Part shown: one piece after another, positions 8,950 to 18,900 of the stretch
How positions within the stretch are numbered: the stretch's first letter is position 1
How the letters are laid out: every line of letters begins with the position of its first letter
Origin: Oscillospiraceae bacterium
GTDB taxonomy: Bacteria; Bacillota; Clostridia; Oscillospirales; WRJC01
Direction of reading: 5' to 3'
DNA length: 64,000 bases
Assembly (NCBI GenBank): GCA_009783265.1
Contig: WRHM01000001.1
Location: forward strand, 558,001-622,000
Position numbers and translations under genes: made by a program
The notes under the pieces: model-generated
The model's input: the letters and a program-made list of their open reading frames with translations, nothing else
What the model was told of the DNA's origin: nothing
Database searches by the model: none

Positions 8950-9750
8950 TATTATTATTTTATGAGCATCATATTCTGATTCTGCCTTTTGAAATATTTC
9001 GACGATTTTCTGCAGATATGAACCTTCTTCAACATCTTTTGTGCCTTTTAAATGTATCTCATACGTAATTATATATCCTGTCAGCAAATCCCACAGAGCG
9101 TCAAAATTTCTGCCGTACCATTCGGGAAAGTCCAATGCGTCGCTTATTATGTCATGAATATCGTAAACGGTTTTGGCGTTAGTAAAGTCTATCGTTATCA
9201 CATCCCTGACATATATTATTATATTATCATACATATCTTCGATTTTATTAAATATGTCAATAATCTGCTTCATATAGCCGTAAATATTATCCGGCATAAG
9301 ATTTGTCCCTACGAAATATATTCTGCTTGGCTCAAATTCTTTCAGCGCCCTTAATAAATCGTCGGGCTTTTTATCGTTCCATTCGGGTAAATTCAAATGC
9401 TTTTTCAGCAACTCGCGGATTTCGTCCGTACTTACGCAATTTCTGAAGTCTATTGGTATTTTTGTTCTTTCTATCATTAGAAAAAACCTTATATTATCAT
9501 ACATATTTCCGGCATTTTTGAATATGTCAATCATTTGGTTCATATAGCCGGATATGTCTTTTGAAACAAGATTTGTTGCTTTGAAATATATCTTGCATTC
9601 CTTTAATTCTTTAAGCTGCATTAACAAATCATCAGGATTTTCGTCGTCCCATTCGGATAAATTCAGATTTTCTTTCAGCAAATTTCGAATATCGTCCGTA
9701 CTTACGCAGTTTCTAAAATCTATTGGTATTACCGGTATTTCTTTCAACAT
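8944..9750 (-). CDS. Triple tandem barstar-domain immunity protein
   Basis: Three repeats IPIDFRNCVSTDDIRNLLKENLNLSEWDDENPDDLL / IPIDFRNCVSTDEIRELLKKHLNLPEWNDKKPDDLL / ITIDFTNAKTVYDIHDIISDALDFPEWYGRNFDALWDLLTG. Confidence 0.85.
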   Translation of the reverse strand: MLKEIPVIPIDFRNCVSTDDIRNLLKENLNLSEWDDENPDDLLMQLKELKECKIYFKATNLVSKDISGYMNQMIDIFKNAGNMYDNIRFFLMIERTKIPIDFRNCVSTDEIRELLKKHLNLPEWNDKKPDDLLRALKEFEPSRIYFVGTNLMPDNIYGYMKQIIDIFNKIEDMYDNIIIYVRDVITIDFTNAKTVYDIHDIISDALDFPEWYGRNFDALWDLLTGYIITYEIHLKGTKDVEEGSYLQKIVEIFQKAESEYDAHKIIIE

Positions 9751-10082
9751 TATTCTTCCTCCTCTTCATTTGTGTCAGATGTTTTTTTAATTATTTCAAT
9801 AAATGTATCAAAATGATCGTATGTGACAAATATCAAGCCGTCGTTTGAATATACAACTCGTTCTGTGTTTCTTTTTCTGCCCATATAATTTATATCGGCT
9901 TCATACCATGTTCTTCCCGGCGCGTCAGGCAAATGTCCGTTGCCATTATCATACACATCACCGCCAATCATTTTTCCCGGTGCTTTTCCGCCTATAGTAT
10001 TTTTTCGGGGATTCCATTTGTAATCATTTTCGGCAACTTTCTTTGTAATATAATAATCGGGCAGTTTATTGTTATACGCCAT
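9750..10082 (-). CDS. Barnase-family ribonuclease
   Basis: LPDYYITKK...GKAPGKMIGGDVYDNGNGHLPDAPGRTWYEADINYMGRKRNTERVVYSNDGLIFVTYDHFDTFIEI closely follows barnase architecture. Confidence 0.9.
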   Translation of the reverse strand: MAYNNKLPDYYITKKVAENDYKWNPRKNTIGGKAPGKMIGGDVYDNGNGHLPDAPGRTWYEADINYMGRKRNTERVVYSNDGLIFVTYDHFDTFIEIIKKTSDTNEEEEE

Positions 10083-10166
10083 GTTTCCAGTTTTCGCTTT
10101 TTTCTAATAAAATTATATCACTTCCTTTCAAAAAAATATTAATAAAATATTAACTGCGCGAAATAA

Positions 10167-10201
10167 AAAACCGCGAATTTATAATAATTCACGGTTTTTT
10201 C
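10167..10201. terminator. Terminator-like palindrome upstream of barnase
   Basis: aaaaaccgcgaatttataataattcacggtttttt. Confidence 0.5.
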
Positions 10202-10209
10202 ACGGTTTT

Positions 10210-10313
10210 CCCTGACTGACAATTTCTTGATGATACTATTATAGCACATTCCCAGCAAACATACTATTACATTTATAATCATCTTTTTATTTTTTTTGAA
10301 AAATTTTTTTATT
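10210..10313. repeat. ~100-bp direct repeat, right copy flanking barnase/barstar cassette
   Basis: Near-identical to 8848-8949. Confidence 0.9.
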
Positions 10314-11820
10314 CCCCGTATCTCCTGATTACGGCTGACATACTGTAACGCACCGCATCGATATGGTGATTGTTCTTGTCGGGATACGATGTTATAATTT
10401 CGCCGTCGCTGCTCTTTTCATATTCGTAGGCTGTAAATTCCCCGGCTGTATGCGGACACCTGACGGGGTCAATCACAATTTCCTTAAGCGACTGCAGCCA
10501 CTTCATTCCCATCTGGACGCTGCCCTGACCTTTCATGGCTCCTCTGACGCATATTTCAACCCCCCTTAAATCCGCTATATCCTTCGGGTTCGCCGAATCC
10601 GCGATAATATCGCAGTTTCCCCAAGGCTTTAATAATTTTGCCAAATCCCTGTTTGCCGTTTTATACCCGTGCAGCTCATTAAATATATAAAGCGTCAGGC
10701 GGTTCGGATCGTAGCATACGCAATTAAACGCGAACGGGTCGATCCATCCAAAGTCAAGTCCATAATATAAAGCTCCGAATGTTTTTATCTCAGCGTCCTT
10801 TATCTCCCTGATGCTGACATTATCAAATACATTCCCGCCCTCGCCGACAGCTTCGCCCAGATATTCGTGCCTGTATGCTTTCTCGTTGGTTTCTTTTAGA
10901 TATTCAGCTTCGTCCAGAAAAGGCTGTCCTAACCATTCCGGCGGCGAATCATAATAAAAACTGTGATGTATTATCCGGTTAGCTAAGCCCCCTTTTGAAA
11001 GGGGGCTTTGATGAGTTTCTTCCAAATTCAAAAAGTGCCTGCGGCTTATCGGCGTGTTATAACTTGACAAAACTATTATATCATCTCCGCCTCTCATGAC
11101 TGATTGCAAAATATTCCTGACAGATTCCGGCCCTTTTAACTGGTCTTTTTCTTCAAACCATATCACTCCGATATACATGTCTCCCGGCGGCTTGATTGAT
11201 TTTATTTTTACAGGCTCGTCGCACCCCCTGAAATAAATTATCTGCCCGGTATCGGTTCTTGTAATTTGCATGGGCGAACTTTCAGTGCATTTAAAATATT
11301 CCGAAAATCCCAGCTTATCAATAGCCCATATAAGCTGCGAATAAACGCTGTCTTTGAGCGTATCTTTGACCTGCCTCAACGCTATCCCGCAGAAATGCGA
11401 ATTGCGCATTATCTCATCTATCATGACAAGCGCGCAAAACGAAGATTTTAAAGAGCCGCGCCCCCCTTTGAAATCATAAAATCTATGCCGGCGTTCTGTT
11501 ATATCCCTGTAAATATCAACGTATGTCTTACCCAAAAGATACCCCGGAATACCCGAATATCCCGGAATTTTTTCTGAAGACTGGCGCAAACCGAGCATTT
11601 CTATGATCCATTCCAGCGATTTCAAGTCGCCGGACATGCCTTTTTTCGCAGTCCCCGCAAGCATCGCGGACATGATATTTATTTTATTCTCCGGCAGTTC
11701 CGTATTTTTCAGCAATTCGATAATATTGCCTTCAGGATCCGGCACTTTAGATTCAGTTATAAATTTCAGCATGTCAAAAATACTTTCGGCCTTTTTGCTT
11801 TTTTTTGATGATATTGCCAT
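10309..11820 (-). CDS. Phage terminase large subunit (PBSX-like)
   Basis: FKGGRGSLKSSF Walker A-like, IGVIWFEEKDQLKGPESVRNILQSVMR Walker B region, LDFGWIDPFAFN nuclease motif. Confidence 0.9.
   Translation of the reverse strand: MAISSKKSKKAESIFDMLKFITESKVPDPEGNIIELLKNTELPENKINIMSAMLAGTAKKGMSGDLKSLEWIIEMLGLRQSSEKIPGYSGIPGYLLGKTYVDIYRDITERRHRFYDFKGGRGSLKSSFCALVMIDEIMRNSHFCGIALRQVKDTLKDSVYSQLIWAIDKLGFSEYFKCTESSPMQITRTDTGQIIYFRGCDEPVKIKSIKPPGDMYIGVIWFEEKDQLKGPESVRNILQSVMRGGDDIIVLSSYNTPISRRHFLNLEETHQSPLSKGGLANRIIHHSFYYDSPPEWLGQPFLDEAEYLKETNEKAYRHEYLGEAVGEGGNVFDNVSIREIKDAEIKTFGALYYGLDFGWIDPFAFNCVCYDPNRLTLYIFNELHGYKTANRDLAKLLKPWGNCDIIADSANPKDIADLRGVEICVRGAMKGQGSVQMGMKWLQSLKEIVIDPVRCPHTAGEFTAYEYEKSSDGEIITSYPDKNNHHIDAVRYSMSAVIRRYGE
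10986..11007. repeat. Family-B half element inside terminase ORF (HQSPLSKGGLAN)
   Basis: agcccccttttgaaagggggct. Confidence 0.8.
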
Positions 11821-12345
11821 TTAATTCTCAGCTCCAATCGCGATCTCGCTTATTCTTTTCAGGGCTTTCGGGTGGAGCCGGTTTACTATGTGAACATAGC
11901 TGTAACCCATAGAATCCGCGACTTCGTACCATGTTTTGTCGCATATATATCTGTGTATAAGAAGGCTCTTGTATTCCGGCACGTCCATTTTGTCGATTAT
12001 GCGCATTGCTTTTTCTTTTAATGCGATAAGATCGTCCATATCTGTTTTTAACGATTCTTCTATATCAATGATTTTGCACACGCATTCCTCGACTCTGCTC
12101 GTGCTTTTTCTCGCGCCTCGCGTATTTACCTCGCTGAAAACCTGCTGCGCTTTTGAGGCAAGATGCCTCCAGTATGAAATCTCTTCGATTTTGGCGTTTA
12201 TCTGCATATTTATATGCGTGGTCTGCCTGAAAATTTCCCTGACGTCGGTTATATCTGATTTTTTATTTTTATAATTATAATTATCGCTATGTTTTTTGGT
12301 TGGATACTTCTCCTTTTCTTTTTGAAATCCTGTGTCCAATAACAT
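11821..12345 (-). CDS. DUF1492/ArpU-like phage transcriptional regulator
   Basis: DVREIFRQTTHINMQINAKIEEISYWRHLASKA...LLIHRYICDKTWYEVADSMGYSYVHIVNRLHPKALK. Confidence 0.7.
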   Translation of the reverse strand: MLLDTGFQKEKEKYPTKKHSDNYNYKNKKSDITDVREIFRQTTHINMQINAKIEEISYWRHLASKAQQVFSEVNTRGARKSTSRVEECVCKIIDIEESLKTDMDDLIALKEKAMRIIDKMDVPEYKSLLIHRYICDKTWYEVADSMGYSYVHIVNRLHPKALKRISEIAIGAEN

Positions 12346-12659
12346 TTTAATATACCCCTCTTTGAAAATATAAATATTTCTGTTTTGTTTTTATCAAGAA
12401 ATCATCACAGGATATTATATCTTCACCGTTAAATTATATCTTATATCAGCAATTATTTAAAATAAACAGTATTTATTGATTAAAAAATTAATTTTTCAGC
12501 TTCCATATTGTGTTATAATAAGCCGAAAGCTGGAAAAAGCCGCCGACTTGTTTCAGCACTGTTGAAATTCTGTTTATAAATCATGAATTTTAAAGCTTTT
12601 TGCTTGCTTTTTTAAGTTTTATATATTATACTCTATACTGGTTTAATATTTGATTTAAC

Positions 12660-15002
12660 TTGTTTCGTATAAAAATTTATATGAATTTTGAATTAAGTTA
12701 TAAAAAAATTAGCCGAAAGGAGTTTGATTTGATGAGTCAAACGCAAACGGGAAACGAACTTGACCGACGAAGTCAGCCGCGGACGTCTTCAAAAAATGTG
12801 CCGCCGCTTAATAATAATATTCAAGTAAGTCAAAGTCAAAATCAAGTTCAAATGACAAATAACGAACCCAACAGTACTTTATATATATTTACCCCGGCAA
12901 ATAACGCCAAAACAAGCCCTCAGCCGCAAATGCGGCGAAATGGGGACAATTCTAATTCGCAGGTGTATTTGTCTAAACCTCAGGCTCAGCCGCCGCCGCA
13001 GTCTAAAGCAATATCAAAATCCACGGCTGTGACTGCCGTTAAACCGGCGCAGAATCCAAAAGTTCCGGGTAATAAATTAAATAATAATAAAAATCAAAAT
13101 AACGCAAACGCAAACACACAGCCCCCCGTTAAACGTCTGGCAGATAAATTCAAGAAAAGCGGGCTGGGCATAATAGATTCTTATTTTAACGCGTATTATT
13201 TTTATTACAACTGGAAAAGCGAGAAAAATGGCAGAAAGCCCAAAGCCTGTCTGGCGACGATAGCACAACATCCCAGAGGCTGGGGGAGAAACAGGGGCAA
13301 CTCTGAAATTTACGAGAATAATACATACGATAAATATATGGCTTTTCTCACGTTTATCGCAAAACTATGGGGATTTGTCTGTGTTCTCTTAAAACCGGTA
13401 AGTAATTTTTTAAAATCTGTCAGGGATTTTTTCGCCATTTTCTCAAACGCGTCGAAAGCGTCCAAAAATATAGGATATATCGCGCAAAAATCATTCGCGT
13501 TTATGCTCCCCGTCGCCTCTGTTGTCTTTACGGTTATGATGATATTAAATATAAATTCTTTTAAGCCCGAATTTGAACTTTCGTTCAACGGTGAAAATAT
13601 AGGGTTCGTGGACTCAAAAGAAACGGTCGGGACTGTTGTGTCTCTTCTTGAAAACAACGTATCTTCGGTTTTGGGTGAACAGTATGAATTTACAGGGGAT
13701 TTAAGCTATAAAATAGTGCTGACGAATAATAAAGCTTATGTCTCGGAAAGCGAGCTTTATAATCTTATGTATAGTTCATGTCAGGTACAGAACGCGATAA
13801 CTACGGCGTACGGGCTTTATATCGACGGTGAATTGATCGGCGCCGCAGAAAACGCAAGCGATATAAACAAAGTGCTTAACGAAATTCTTGAAGAAAATTC
13901 AGGCGATATAGGCGACGACGGAACAATAGGCTTCGCCAACGAAATAGAAATAATAGAAAATAAATACGCAAAGCGCGACGTTGTCACTCAGGACGAGCTT
14001 AAAGATATTATAACTTATACTCCCGAAAACCCGGTCGTCGCAGGTGTAATTTATAACAGTGCCGAAAGCAAAAACGCAGAGGCTGAAATTGATTCTGATT
14101 CAGGCGGCGGAAGTGTCGGATCCGAATATATAATAGAAGACAGTGAAGTCCCGTTAGCTGGTATAAACGCAAATTCGCTCATGTCCGGCGAATATCCGGA
14201 AGATATGTCAATAGGCTCAGAAGATATTGCGTCAATAGCGGCCGGTTCGTCGATAGATCTTACCCCCGAAGCGATAAATACTATTCCGCGCGGGTTTTTG
14301 AGTTCAGACGAAAATAATAATATGCAGGACGCGGTTTTATCGAGGCTTTCAAAAACTTCCGGAAGCACTACGGCAGGGTCGATTTTATTTAAAAAAGTCA
14401 AAACTGAAATTTATACCGAAGATATGCCGTTTGAAGTAAAATACGTAGAATCGAGCCAGTACTACACAGGGACGCAAACAGTCCAGACTAACGGCGCATA
14501 CGGTGAAAAAATGATAACTGCCGACGTTACGTACATAAACGACAACGAAGTATCAAGGGAAATAAAAGAAGTCGAGACAATAAAAGAACCGGTAGACAAA
14601 GTCGTGCTTGTAGGGACAAAAGTCAAACCTCTCCCGGGGCCGACAGGCGGATTTATACGCCCCGTCAAAGGGGGATATATCAGTTGTTATTTCAGCGGCG
14701 GGCACCGCGCAATCGACATACCGCTGCCTTACGGCTCTAAAGTTTCGGCTGCAGACGGGGGAACTGTGATACATGCCGGATTCGGCGGCTCTTACGGCAA
14801 CTATGTGAAAATAAGGCACAGCGACGGGTATGTGACTTTGTACGCTCATTTAAGTTCAATAAGCGTAAGTTACGGGGACAAAGTATTTCAGGGGCAGGAA
14901 ATAGGCAAAGTCGGCTCAACAGGTTACAGCACGGGGAATCATTTGCATTTTGAGATTATAAAAAACGGCGTTCAGGTAAACCCTCTGTCTTATCTTAATT
15001 AA
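12660..15002 (+). CDS. M23 family metallopeptidase with G5 domain, TM segment and long disordered N-terminus
   Basis: GHRAIDIPLPYGSKVSAADGGTVIHAG...GNYVKIRHSDGYVTLYAHLSS...GYSTGNHLHFEI; likely start further in at the M of MSQTQTGN. Confidence 0.9.
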   Translation: MFRIKIYMNFELSYKKISRKEFDLMSQTQTGNELDRRSQPRTSSKNVPPLNNNIQVSQSQNQVQMTNNEPNSTLYIFTPANNAKTSPQPQMRRNGDNSNSQVYLSKPQAQPPPQSKAISKSTAVTAVKPAQNPKVPGNKLNNNKNQNNANANTQPPVKRLADKFKKSGLGIIDSYFNAYYFYYNWKSEKNGRKPKACLATIAQHPRGWGRNRGNSEIYENNTYDKYMAFLTFIAKLWGFVCVLLKPVSNFLKSVRDFFAIFSNASKASKNIGYIAQKSFAFMLPVASVVFTVMMILNINSFKPEFELSFNGENIGFVDSKETVGTVVSLLENNVSSVLGEQYEFTGDLSYKIVLTNNKAYVSESELYNLMYSSCQVQNAITTAYGLYIDGELIGAAENASDINKVLNEILEENSGDIGDDGTIGFANEIEIIENKYAKRDVVTQDELKDIITYTPENPVVAGVIYNSAESKNAEAEIDSDSGGGSVGSEYIIEDSEVPLAGINANSLMSGEYPEDMSIGSEDIASIAAGSSIDLTPEAINTIPRGFLSSDENNNMQDAVLSRLSKTSGSTTAGSILFKKVKTEIYTEDMPFEVKYVESSQYYTGTQTVQTNGAYGEKMITADVTYINDNEVSREIKEVETIKEPVDKVVLVGTKVKPLPGPTGGFIRPVKGGYISCYFSGGHRAIDIPLPYGSKVSAADGGTVIHAGFGGSYGNYVKIRHSDGYVTLYAHLSSISVSYGDKVFQGQEIGKVGSTGYSTGNHLHFEIIKNGVQVNPLSYLN

Positions 15003-15036
15003 AAAATTAAAAATAAATATATAAATAATAAAATAC

Positions 15037-15073
15037 AGGTTGGGGATGGATTTCATCCGTCCCTGATTTTTTT
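15037..15073 (+). terminator. Rho-independent terminator-like hairpin
   Basis: ggggatggatttcatccgtccctgattttttt. Confidence 0.6.
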
Positions 15074-15310
15074 ATAAATCAGTTTTTTCGGGGCTATTAA
15101 ATTTTCAAAGTTCAGAAAATTCTCTATATACGCCAAATTGCGTATATACGCATATATTATACAACGGGGAATATATTCTGTCAAGAGATATTTCACAAAA
15201 ATATGTAAATTTTTATTATAATAACTAAAATTAACCGGTTTTTTATTGTAACTTTAGTTATCATGTGATATAATAAAATAAAAATAATAAACAAAAAAGG
15301 AAAAATTAAA

Positions 15311-15907
15311 ATGAGAATAAAAAAATTATTAGTATTATTTCTTGCGGTTATTATCGCGGGCTCTTTCACGGCATGCAGTAAAAAAGGCAGCGGTGCGGCG
15401 GAGGAATTTATAAAATTGTTTTCATCAGGAAATTTTTATATACAATTAATAGTTGAAGAAGACGGAATTTCGCAGCCTGTAGATGTTTATCTATATAACG
15501 GTATGTCGGCTATGTATATTAAAGAAGATGAGGCTGGCACGATGCGCATTATTTGGCGGGACGGCAAGACGTTTTTAATTTTTGAAGATATGAAAATGTA
15601 TATGGTTGAAAATTATATAGAAGATGAATTTAATTTTGATTTTGCGATTGAGGGCGAAACAAAATATACAAAATCCGGAAAGGCGGAATTCAACGGAAAG
15701 AATTTGTCTTACGACGAATATATTGACGAAGACGGCATCGGCATGATGATTTTTACTGAAAATGGCAAACTCGCGGGGATAAGAACGCTTGATAAAAACG
15801 GCAATCCGGAAGAAGATACTGTAATTCTCGCGTTTACGGGGATTGAGGAAGGCGTTGCTTTTACTGTGTTCGATTTTATTCCGGACGATTATGAATTGTT
15901 TAGTTAA
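15311..15907 (+). CDS. Putative lipoprotein
   Basis: Signal peptide with lipobox SFTAC. Confidence 0.65.
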   Translation: MRIKKLLVLFLAVIIAGSFTACSKKGSGAAEEFIKLFSSGNFYIQLIVEEDGISQPVDVYLYNGMSAMYIKEDEAGTMRIIWRDGKTFLIFEDMKMYMVENYIEDEFNFDFAIEGETKYTKSGKAEFNGKNLSYDEYIDEDGIGMMIFTENGKLAGIRTLDKNGNPEEDTVILAFTGIEEGVAFTVFDFIPDDYELFS

Positions 15908-15937
15908 ACAAAAATTATAATAATATATAAAAAATTA

Positions 15938-15964
15938 AAGGGCAGATTGAATAACTGCCCTTTA
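15938..15964. terminator. Bidirectional terminator-like hairpin
   Basis: aaagggcagattgaataactgcccttt. Confidence 0.7.
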
Positions 15965-15976
15965 CGCATATAATTT

Positions 15977-18900
15977 TTAAATTTCCCGTTCTATTATATC
16001 CCAGACTTTATCCGGAGAAAATAAAACCGAATTTTTTTTGTTTGAGTCATTTTCTTCAAACCTGCATATTCTCTTCATTTCACAGAACGCGCAGCTGTCA
16101 AGCTTGCCTTTAAACGGCAGAACATAAGCTTTACCCGCCGAAAGTTCAGACGCTATATCCGCGAGCGAATTTGTCACATAACGCTCAAGTTTGCCTATTT
16201 GCTCAAGCGAAGCCAAAACCCCCGAAGCCGTGCTCTTTTTAAAATTTATATTCTTGTCGGATTTTAATTTTATGGGAATATACCTGCCTTCAAGATTATG
16301 CTCCATAGCGTTCAGTATTTTTTCGTCGCGTAAAAATAACCCGCTCCGCGTGAAGTTTTTGCCCTTTTCTTCATGGATTTCAGAATCAGACATTTTAGCT
16401 TTTCTTTCGTATTGCGGGATTCTTGACGGCATATATAAAACCCCCGCCGGGATATTTTCGGGTTTGGATTCTGTTCCCGTTTCCTGTTCCAGAGGCTCCT
16501 TTTGAAAGGAGCTGTCAGCGAAGCTGACTGAGGATTGCACTCCTCCATCGTCCCCTGCGCCGCCGCCATACCGTCCCTGACCGTTATGCCATACCGAAAA
16601 CAAATATATAAACATCTGCAAATTAATCCCCGCCAATATATCAGACAAATTAAATTTTTTCGCGCCGGTTTTATAATCCACGATTCTTATATAAACATCT
16701 TTGCCTGCTTTATATATGTCAACCCTGTCGATAATCCCCGTAACTCTGAGCGATCCTTTACCGGGAATTTTTATTTCTACAGGTTTTATTGAATTATCAG
16801 GTTTGTCTTTTTCTTTCTCTTTATTTGTGATGTCAGTTACCCCAAGCTCAAAATCTGCGGGAATAAAATCGCACGTCTTAAACTCGTCGCGCAGGTTTTT
16901 TATTATCTCGAATATTATCTTGTTCAGCCGCCTCAAGAGATACCTGAACCTGTCTGTTTTAAACTCATAGTCTTTTATAATAGAGCTAAGATAAGCGTCT
17001 ATGATTTTTTCGGCTTCGTCTCTTATAAAATTATCGCTTATATTCTTAAATTCTATATTCTCATCGCGTATTTTAAGCATGAAAATCTCTAAAATCTTGT
17101 GAATAAACCTGCCTATGTCGTTCATCTGCATTTTAGGGCTGCTCTCGGATTTTAACCCAAGCACATATTTGCAAAAATACGAAAACGGGCAGTTCACATA
17201 AGAATCAAGCTTCGTCGAGGACATATTTAAATTATAAAATAATTTATCTGTGAGATTTTTATCTATTATAATTTCGCCGTCTTTTAATCCAGAAGCCCCC
17301 TTTTGAAAGGGGGTGGCAGCGACAGCGTCGCTGACGGGGGTTTGCAAAAAATAATTTTCCAACGCCGATTTTAAAATTTCGTCCTGAGTGATACCCATTT
17401 CTATATAGCCGTTTTCTTTGCCTTCGAGATTAAAAAACATATCCCCGAAAACTTCGTCCTGCCTGTAAGTTTCAAGATTGGGATATATGCTCCTGACTTT
17501 CTCTACTGCCATAGACGGCAGCATAGCCTCGCCGTTTATATCGGCTTTTCTGTACATTAATATTACGCACTGCGAAGCCGAAGTGACGGCGTTATAAAAA
17601 TAATAAAGCTGGTCGTAAGATTTTTGCATAGAATCAAAAGAAAAATCAAGCCCGTATTCTCTGAGTATCTGTTTTTCCCTGTCGCCCAGCAAATCATCAT
17701 CTGCGGGGGATTCCGGGAAAATATCTGTGTTGAGCCCGAAAACGATCGTGCATTTTCTGTCCCCGTCGCGCATTAAATTCGCGTTTAACGCCGTGACTTC
17801 ATCTATCGACGTGGGGATTTTGCCAATATCTATATCGTTTAAAATAAACCTGAACAATTCAGAATATCTTTTCAGGTCAACAATTTCGTCGCCGCACACA
17901 AGCACGATTTTTTGCAGCAAATCCATTAATATATTCCAGATCTGCACAGTTTCGGCGGCTTCTGTTATCTCGCCGTTTTCTTTTTGTTCGTTCCGGAGTT
18001 CTGCAAGTCTTTCGTAAGTCTTGATTTCTTCGAGAAAATCTATAACCGCAACCGTGATATTTTTGACTGAAGCCCCCTTTTGTGTAGGGGACGGCGTCCT
18101 CGACGTCCCGCCATCGGCAAAGCCGCTGACGGGGGTTTGCTCTTCGAATTTCTTCAGGTTTTGCATAAAATTATAAACCGGTCCGATAAATTTTCGTTTC
18201 GTCGCGTTTATTTTAGAAAGCGTCTCTTTTATATTTTCGTCAGTCTCGTCGTATTCGACATAACCGTCCGGGTGCATGTTCCAGTCTTTGCCCAAATATC
18301 TCTTTATCCCGTTTATCTGCCACGCGGTTATATATATTTCTATATCGTCTATTTCTCTATAGCTCAGTCCGCACAGGCCGTTTTTGATATAACTGTGTAT
18401 ATTCTGCAACCTGAAATCATATATAATCATGTCAAACAGCGATAATAACATAGACATCAGCGGCTTTGTGCTTAACTGCGTGCGTATTGACATAAACAGC
18501 GGGATATTATATTTCTCAAAAACAGAATCTAAAATCCCCTTGTACGACGATACGTCAGCGGCGATTATCTGAATATCAGAATATTTATAATTTTTTTCTC
18601 TTGTTAAATATAATATTTTTTTAGCGGCGGTTTCAGCCTCGTCGAATATTTTTTCGCATTCATAAATTTCGAGCTTATTTTTAAATTCATCAGACAAAAA
18701 CGCGAGATTTTTCTTGTTTCTCCAGAGATTTTTCTCAAGATAGCTTAGAATATTATTGTCAAATCTTTTCGATTCGCCGAGAATATAATCAACCAATCCG
18801 ATATTTTTGTCTTTGCATAAATTTTTGATAAATTCTGAGGTATCTTTAATCCTGTAAAAGATATTTTCCTCTTCGTAATTTTCGCCGCGCTTTGAAATAT

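Noticed and set aside
9923-9945. cttcccggcgcgtcaggc in barnase as another family-A copy
   Set aside because: Encodes the native barnase LPDAPGRTW motif; no palindromic arms or gtaggg start.
12480-12660. Possible riboswitch (c-di-AMP type) upstream of the M23 peptidase
   Set aside because: Long AT-rich leader is present, but no recognisable conserved core motif could be identified.
15118-15165. gcgtatatacgcata palindrome upstream of the lipoprotein gene
   Set aside because: Could be an operator, but a short AT-rich palindrome is easily expected by chance in this genome.
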